A DNA stretch of 64,000 bases from NCBI GenBank assembly GCA_001414345.1, contig LLCB01000216.1, positions 39,264 through 103,263 on the forward strand, read 5' to 3'. Positions within the stretch are counted from its first letter, which is position 1. Each line of letters opens with the position of its first letter. Below the pieces are notes generated by a model. That model worked only from the letters and a program-made list of their open reading frames with translations. It did no database searches and was not told the origin of the DNA. Origin of the DNA: Hymenoscyphus infarciens (lineage: Eukaryota > Ascomycota > Leotiomycetes > Helotiales > Helotiaceae). The translations under genes were made by a program, and so were the position numbers. Of this stretch, positions 57,279 to 64,000 are shown in pieces.

Positions 57279-58728
57279 ATCTCAGAGGCGGCGAGAGCAG
57301 AGGAGAAGAAATAATAGTGCTGTCACTTTGCCGGAAAGTGGTTCAGAATTATAGGGGCATCAAGTCACGTTTATCAACTAGTCGACTTTTCAAGAGGCAA
57401 TGTGGCATGCGGTTGAATTTGACGAAGAAAAGACAAGGAGGCACGTGGACTAGCACCCAACCTGGAAGGTATAACCACGGAGGTATCGATCGAGGTCGAG
57501 GTGTTGAGGGGTCCACGTCGTTCCTTCCCTAACTTGACCTCTCAATCCCTCGTCCTTTAATCATGGGGGAACTGAGTGGGGAGAAACGCCTTGACCACCT
57601 CCCGTCACAGATTATAAACCCCCTCTATATATACGATTTATCGTCGTTGAAAACGCATCGGGGGGTGAGGTTGGCCGCGGAGACCCGACGTCGAAAGCAT
57701 CCCTTTAGATCTTTTACTTCGCGACCTCAGTTGTCAACCCAACCCCACTTTGTCGTCGCAACGCGTGTTTTCTTCAATTATAGATAGTAGTGGTGCTTAT
57801 TAAAAGTTGTTGTTGGTAGTGTATCTGTTCGATTGAATCCCTCCAATATTTTGGCTGCGCTGCTACAATGCTTTTCATTGAGTCAGCGGGACGGATTTCC
57901 TCCATAACTCGGCATCTAGCAGTGCTATAAGAAGAGTTCTGATCATCTCCAGACTTTCTTAAACTTATGTTAGGTTCCGGGATGAAATATCTGTTGCATA
58001 GGAGACTAAGCTCTATGAAAGTGGCCGATTCTCTGCCACGTTAAGTTGTACTTTTCTGAAAAATATGAAATAAGCTCTAAATGGCTCAAAGGATTTCAAT
58101 TCATAAGTGTTTTAATCAATTTGCTGGAATTTGTTGAAAGAGCTGCGATTTTAAGGCTCGAGCAGTGGAAATTGAAAATGGGGGGCCTGGGTTAATAGTC
58201 ATACCTAAATAGTTCTAATGGCTGTACCCAAGAAAGTTAGAAAACGAAGGCTCGAGAGGCACTTAGAGAATTTACGGCCGCTTTTAAAGGGATCCCATCG
58301 CGAGCCAAGTTTCACCTGGACCCAAGGCATTATCGCGTGCGTCACCCTCGTGATCTCTCTCTCTTTTCCTTGAACCAACGATGAAGCGTGTATCTTAATA
58401 GATGGTCTTTAGCTGTTAGAATTTTTGAACCAATTGAAGTTCTCTGAAAACTTTCAGTGACTAGATCGATCCCAGGATGAAGTAGTAGATGATTAGCCAC
58501 CTGGCTGGACTCATAGAAATGGATTGAGAAGGAGAAGAACCACCATCCGGAAACTGTACCCTTGCTTTGTTTTTACATAATCTTCTTTGTTCCTTGCCTT
58601 TCCAACTAAGGTCTTTAGTTTTACTTGGAAGGGTTATAGAAGACTTTCTTTGTTGGATCCCCCGTGAACAGCGGGGGGTTTTTTTTTGGCAAAATTCAAC
58701 CAACGTTTCATCCTAAACAATAACTACA
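57279..58728. other. Intergenic with a terminator-like hairpin
   Basis: No gene supported over 1.4 kb. 58659-58664 (CCCCCG) and 58672-58677 (CGGGGG) form a 6-bp stem with a 7-nt loop, followed by G and nine T (58679-58687). It lies about 40 bp before the start codon at 58729. Confidence 0.45.
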
Positions 58729-59099
58729 ATGCCGCCTATTGATTACTCAGAGGCCTACGGCCCCCTCAGGCTGGACGAACCTACTCCTCTTAGAATTCCC
58801 AAGCTCGAAGAGTTACCAACTGAACTGAGGGCGAGGAAGTACGCCGCTGAGAGGGTTCAAGACCAGCGGGAGATGTATGGTTTCTCTACACAAGAAATTA
58901 TTGACAGTAAGAAGATCCCTTTCCTGCTGAGCTTGATCTAACTTGGTTTTGCACAGTGGACGTTCATAGCGATAGAAGCATAAAACCTGCGACCCTCGAA
59001 AACCCCTGTATGCAAAGGTTCCTTCTGTTTCTCTTTTTACATCCGATTATTCGTCGCTGGAAACAAGATTTGACCTTACTCGCTGCTCTTGGCTCTTGA
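58729..59099 (+). CDS. Small protein of unknown function, possibly truncated
   Basis: Exons 58729-58906 and 58957-59099 give 106 aa. The 50-nt intron has GTAAGA, a CTAAC branch and GCACAG, all canonical. The first exon is well-coded, with Pro-rich PLRLDEPTPLRIPKLEELP and a charged helix (ELRARKYAAERVQDQREMYGF). The second exon turns hydrophobic and basic after TLENP (FLLFLFLHPIIRRWKQ), which may be intron or 3' flank read through. I do not recognise it. RIP-like sequence begins about 340 bp downstream, so a longer gene may have been cut by a repeat. Confidence 0.45.
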
Positions 59100-60481
59100 T
59101 TTAGCTAGGACAACATGTGCTAATTTGATGTAGTGGGTCTATTCCATAAAAAGAACTGGTTTACCGAGGAATCCCTTCAAGAGCTAAAGGGATCTGATAG
59201 ATATAGAACCTCGAGAAAAGCTACCCCCGATAAACGCTAACTTTCCCCTGCCATATAGCGGAAACGTAGGTAATGGGGACACCGTTCTCCCACTTTCTTT
59301 CTCTTGTGTTACTCCAGCGTTTATCCTGGGCCGAATCCCGGACATTCTTTCATAGGCAATACTGACTACCCCCTCTTCTAGTGGGAAGCCAAAAACCCAG
59401 ATGTTTGGAGAGTTTTAGAGCCTACGACTTGCAAAAAGGGTATTAATGTATTCACTAACACTATAATATATACGATAATATATATTTCTCTCTTTTCTAA
59501 AACTAAATTAGAGGCAGCTAGAAAATCTTATAAGTAGCGATTTACGTCAAACAGACCTAAGTTTACTATAGATAAAACCTAAGAGTAATAAAGAACTCTC
59601 CTGCTTCACTATATATCCTCCTAGTTAAACTAACCGTGTTTTGTTAGAAGAAGAAGCTATAAAAAAGCGTGACCACCATCTATTAGAGCTTATTAACAAG
59701 TATAAGATAAGGTTTGGCTTTATGAATAGAAACTAGAACCCTCTTAAACAATTCGACCTAGCGGAGTTAAGCAAAATAGCTAGTAGCTATGTATGTAATC
59801 TTTAATAATCTTAACTACTCTTGGATCACTCCTGAATCCCAGCACTATTCGGTGACGAGTCTAGAGAAATTTCTTGATAGGCATTAGCTAACTCTCTCAT
59901 ATTCTAGGGGCTTACTGTTCCACTATCTAAAAAGTTATTAGACGGCCGCGCCAGTCTTCAAAAAGTAGGAATTTGAGTGAATGTGGATAAACTTGAAGGC
60001 CTCTTTCACTATAAACTACAAATATTACCTAAATTTGAAACTTTTAGAGTACAGTTTTCTATAGCATAATGTATTGCCCACGAAGGCAGGTGCTCCCGCC
60101 CTGGATAAGTGTTAAATATTACTAACTATGAAATTTGCACATAGCTATTTATGTATTATTCATATCTATAAGAGAAGAGTGAGGGCATCCTATATCTTTA
60201 GAGCAAAATTATCATATAGAAGGTATACCGATTACCGAAGTCAGTGTTCTCCGAGCTATATTTTCATCTTTCCGGTCGCTTTAGGAAGGCTAAGAGCCTA
60301 TTTCTAAATCAGTCTTACATCTATTAAAACCCTGTTCCCGCTCATCATCTTCCGACATGCCTCTAGAAATGACAATACTAACTCCGAGTTCTTCTATAGC
60401 GTGGACATGAATGGGTTTCTGCAGTAAGTTTGTGCTCTTCAGCCTTACCATCGAAGCTAACATCTTTGCGAGGTTTGGGGT
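59100..60481. other. Degraded sequence between two orphan genes
   Basis: 59440-60250 is AT-rich and RIP-like with no open frame. The flanks are of ordinary composition but without recognisable coding. The 72-codon minus frame at 60290-60508 has no supporting motif. Confidence 0.4.
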
Positions 60482-61697
60482 TTTGGGGGCGACGAAACAC
60501 TTATCCACCCGGCGTGTCGGTGGAAAGGGGGCTACTTTGGGTGGCGGTGGTACAGCTGGCCATCATTGATCCATTCCGATGATCCGAACGCAGGGAACGA
60601 AAAGTTCATACTTGTGGAACCGCCCATCCCCGCCGAAGTTATGTACTCCTATATTACCGTTCGTATGTTAGAACAATTACAACAGGAGGAATTTTGGGTT
60701 AGTAGCCGTATTTTTCGAAAATTTCACAGTCATTTTACTAATATTCCTTTCCTAGAATATTAGAGTAAGAAAATATAAAAGCAAGTATTTATTTAAAGCG
60801 AGCTCTATAAAGAAAGTGGTGAGTAAATCGACTACAAAGAAAGACGAAAAAGGAAGAGACGTAATGACATGGGATCCCAAAAATTACTATCAATTTGCTT
60901 TCGAGGATTTTAATGAGTTTAAGAAAAAACACTCTGAAATGAAAATGAACCTTGCGGGCCTTTCTCCTGAAGAAAGAGAAGAAGCCCGCCGGTCTGAAGA
61001 GTTCCTTAAAAGAACTATCGCAATAGAGGACTTTTGGGAGGCACAACATCAAGACACAGACCGGGCTGTTGTAGAGCTCCTTAAACTCATCAAGAGCGGC
61101 AAAGATCGTGTTACAACTCTTTTAACAGCTGCTATAAAAGCACATGAAAGATCAGTCTTGTCATTAGACATTAAGTCGTCAACTGAATATCCGCAATTCC
61201 AGTCACAACGCGAAGCTCTTTTAATTTGGAAGAAGGGTACAAGATTATTTGTCCGTCAGTTAGTAAGGAAGTTGAATACCATATCCAACAAGGAACAGTC
61301 AGAGAAAGCTCCATCAGAACAAGGAGAGCCGGTTTCTGAAAATAAGGAAACAGAGTTTCAAAAGCTTAAAGATCTCCTCTTTAGCCTAGATTACTCACAG
61401 ATACATCTAGTCCAACCTACAGATACAGCAGAAGGTCACATAAAACGCCTCAAAGAAGTCTTCGATCAAACCGTGTCTCAAAACTATATAGGAGCTGGCG
61501 TGAGTGTCAATAGATTAATAAACGACGTTGACGAAAGTAGTGTTTTTAAGCAAAGTTGCGCTACGCTCCTTGCTTATTGGATCGCTTCGCAGCCTTCATC
61601 TAATTTACTAGATGAAATCAGTAGAGCATATAATGATTTAGACAGGTTAGGTGGCCAGTATAAGGGCAATTCTGCCCCCAAGGGTGGAAAAAACTAA
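60482..61697 (+). CDS. Orphan helical protein, two exons, 5' end unresolved
   Basis: The main exon 60756-61697 is open throughout. It joins in phase to 60482(or later)-60697 by removing a 58-nt intron (GTTAGT...CCTAG): LEQLQQEEFW/NIRVRKYKSKY. No ATG is seen at the 5' end of the first exon. The predicted protein is mostly helical and charged. Features include KPVVELLKLIKSG-like stretches (AVVELLKLIKSGKDRVTTLL), TEYPQFQSQREALLIWKKGT, a Glu/Ser-rich linker (KEQSEKAPSEQGEPVSENKE) and SCATLLAYWIASQP near the end, with a Gly/Lys tail. It has no signal peptide or membrane segment, and no family is recognised. It lies between two RIP-degraded blocks yet shows no RIP damage. Confidence 0.5.
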
Positions 61698-63099
61698 CTC
61701 AGATATAGCTTCGATTAGCACAGAATATTCGGCAGGGGATACAGGATTCGCCTAACGCGCAGCCAAAGAACCGAAGGGGATGGCTAGAAAATGGTTTCCC
61801 CAGCCTGGCAGCTAAGGCGACGAATAACTCAGAGTAGTATTACAGGAGGGTTCAACTCTACTCTCCTAGCTCTTTTCCCACGCTGCTGTTTCCCGATTCC
61901 TAGAACACTATGGCTCATGGATTAGACAATTCTCTTAGTTCGAATAAACTTCACTATGCGAAAATGGTTAGAAATATCCCAGGAGTAATTAACTTTATTC
62001 TTAGCGAGTGTAAATTTCTAGTTCATGCTACAGTGAGTTGCGAGTTAAGCTTGAATTTGCCCACTTTTTTTGTAATCCGAGCTTTTTAAGAAAATTCTTT
62101 TATTTCCCTCCTTTTTAGGTACTCTTTTACCTTTTACTTAATAACAACGTATAATATACTATTTATAAGAATAGGAAAGAAAAGGCTTATATCTCCTCTT
62201 ATACTCTATAAACTTTATAGGATAAAAACAGATAATTTTATATCTGTCTTAATTTTTATAAGGTCTTAGCATAGCCTATTGTTAACCTTATAGCCTTATA
62301 AGACACGTAGAGGTAGTGAAAATTTTTCAAAAGAAAAGGGGTAATTTTAAGAATTAGGATACAAGAGGCGGCGGTTGACAGTTTAGGCCTCTGGCCCTAG
62401 CCCCGATCTAGCCCTAGCTCTATGCTAAGAGCGCCAAGTCTTAGGCCTAACCCTACTACCTATTTATATATACTCTCTTTTATATATAATCTATTAAAAT
62501 AACACTACTCTATTATATACTAATCTATATATATTTAAAGAGTAAGTAATTATATATCTAATACACTTAAAATCATTTAAATTAGACTCTTTTTAGTAGC
62601 GCTATCGTAATCTAAAGTAATAAATATATAATCTTATAAATATAATCTATAAGAAGCTACTTAAATGCCCTAACCTTAGAGCTAGCAATAGCTCTCTATT
62701 AACACTACTCCTCTAAAAGAGCTTTATTTTAAAAGATAAATAGATATATTAATTATTTAAATACTAATTACTTTATCTATAAAGTATAAAGTAAAAGATA
62801 GTATTATATTATACTTAACTTTTAAAGTATTACTTCTACCTTACCACGTCTTATATATATCTAAAACATCTATTCTATTAAAACCTTACCTTCTAAACTA
62901 TTAACTAGTAGGTTAGAAGCTCTCTTCCTATTAGTATAGGCTTTTATAGTATTTTTACTATATAGTATATATAAAGCACTCCTAGAGTAGGTGGTTGATA
63001 GTCTATTTTTATAAGACGCCTAGGTCTAAACTATTAACTAACCTAAGTAGCTTCCTTAGCTATACTACTTTTAATACTTTAAAAGTACTTGTTTATACT
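61698..63099. other. 3' flank grading into RIP-degraded DNA
   Basis: Up to about 62090 the composition is ordinary and no gene is seen. Beyond it the sequence is TA-rich and repeat-derived, apart from a GC-richer patch at 62365-62460 with GGCCCTAGCCCC-like blocks. No coding sequence. Confidence 0.45.
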
Positions 63100-63770
63100 A
63101 TAAAAGTACTAGAAAAGAGCTTCTTAAAAGTCTCTTAAATTAAGAGTAAATCTCTTATTTACTTATATCTCTATTAGCTAGAATACTTTTATTTATTATA
63201 TATATTACTAACTAGAGTATTTAATATTAGTATTATCTTTTAATTAAGTATAAAAGCCTCTTAATTTAAGAGTAGAATCTCTTATTTATCTATATATCTA
63301 CTAGCTAGAGTATAAATAAATATATATAGCTATTTAAAGTATTTAATAATAGTATTATCTCTTAAGTAAGTATAAAAGTCTCTTAAATTAAGAGACTATC
63401 TCTTAATTACTTATATCTCTACTAGCTAGAATACTTTTATATTTATATTATATATATATATATATATTACTAGCTAGAGTATTTAATATTAGTAATATCT
63501 CTTAAATAAGTATAAAAGCCTCTTAATTTAAGAATAGAATCTCTTATTTATCTATATATCTACTAGCTAGAGTATATTAATATTTATTATGTATATATAT
63601 TTAGCTATTTAAAGTATTTAGTATTAGTATTATTTATTTAATAAGTATAAAAGTCTCTTAAGTTAAAAGTAAATCTCTACTTTACTTATCTATATACTAG
63701 CTAGTATACTTTAATTAATCTCTTTTTATTTATAAATCTCTTAAATTAAGAATTATCTTTTAAATAAAAG
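63100..63770. repeat. Tandem array of five units in alternating A-B-A-B-A order
   Basis: Units start at about 63126, 63247, 63368, 63508 and 63642 (121 to 140 bp). Each has AAAAG(T/C)CTCTTAA-T-TAAGA, a CTCTTATTTA-like block and ACTAGCTAGA. Units 1, 3 and 5 share AAAGTCTCTTAA and an ACTTATATCT-type block. Units 2 and 4 share AAAGCCTCTTAATTTAAG and TCTATATATCTACTAGC. The true period is thus a dimer of about 250-270 bp. Length differences come mostly from TA-dinucleotide runs. Confidence 0.7.
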
Positions 63771-64000
63771 ATTAGCTTTTTAATTAGTATTAAATTAGAT
63801 TACTTTCTATATTACTTATAGAGTAAATATAAAAGTAAAAAGCGTCTAAGAGTAAGTGACTATTAAGTATATTCTAGGTATTATTATAAAGCACTAGTAT
63901 TAAAAGTAATTAAAATATTAAAATACTATCTCTTATAATACTCTATTATATATATCTAGATCTTAAATAAGACTATTACTCTATATAGTTAAAAGAGTAT
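63771..64000. other. RIP-like AT-rich sequence at the window edge
   Basis: TA-rich sequence continuing beyond the window. No feature recognised. Confidence 0.4.

Noticed and set aside
57563..57787. 74-codon plus frame
   Set aside because: No conserved features and not linked to neighbouring exons.
62391..62460. CCTAACCC and CCCTAG blocks suggesting telomere-like sequence
   Set aside because: Only single isolated matches, not a tandem TTAGGG array; not evidence of a telomere.

Overview
The window is nuclear DNA of a filamentous ascomycete. Spliceosomal introns are short (46 to about 220 nt, GT-AG). An initiator tRNA-Met has the fungal form. The conserved genes are typical of Pezizomycotina. 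Blocks of ordinary composition alternate sharply with very AT-rich, TA-dinucleotide-rich blocks that look like repeats mutated by RIP (C to T at CpA). The gene set and intron style suggest Leotiomycetes, probably Helotiales; that placement is an inference.

Layout. 1-9640 is RIP-degraded repeat. A 7.8 kb Ty1/copia retrotransposon (1112-8890, 175-bp LTRs, target duplication TATTA) sits inside a solo LTR of a second family (1007-9130, target duplication AGTAG). 9641-17222 is normal DNA with two poorly known genes (14473 and 16193). 18102-18939 is a TA-flanked inverted-repeat element. 19664-24929 holds a two-domain carboxymuconolactone-decarboxylase-like gene, a frameshifted zinc alcohol dehydrogenase and a P450 pseudogene split by a 450-bp MITE with perfect 30-bp inverted repeats. 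A Ty3/gypsy relic, tRNA-iMet and a secreted cysteine-containing protein follow.

29631-40998 is the conserved housekeeping core: mbp1 (APSES/ankyrin cell-cycle factor), tim8, ribosomal protein uL23, bmt2 (25S rRNA methyltransferase), a LYR-type protein, a GNAT acetyltransferase and an intact P450. Several are divergent pairs sharing short promoters. The mbp1/tim8 interval carries four ACGCG cores, the site class bound by MBF. 41490-47181 is a decay zone: a NACHT/ankyrin STAND pseudogene, a DJ-1/HSP31-like gene with an unresolved 5' end, and a Zn2Cys6 regulator pseudogene that has lost two zinc cysteines. 47182-52900 is RIP-degraded and contains a 2.5 kb LTR element of the same family as the solo LTR near 1 kb. 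53443-57278 has a type II membrane glycosyltransferase-like gene and a dual-specificity phosphatase with an apparent frameshift. 58729-61697 has two orphan genes. The last 2 kb is RIP-degraded and ends with an A-B-A-B-A tandem array.

The least ordinary object is inside the copia element. Besides sense gag-pol, it has a second reading frame of about 540 codons on the opposite strand between pol and the 3' LTR. That frame is interrupted only by TAA and TAG, never TGA, as expected if RIP converted CAA/CAG (or TGG) codons. Coordinates come from reading the sequence by eye; splice sites were chosen by frame and GT-AG rules.
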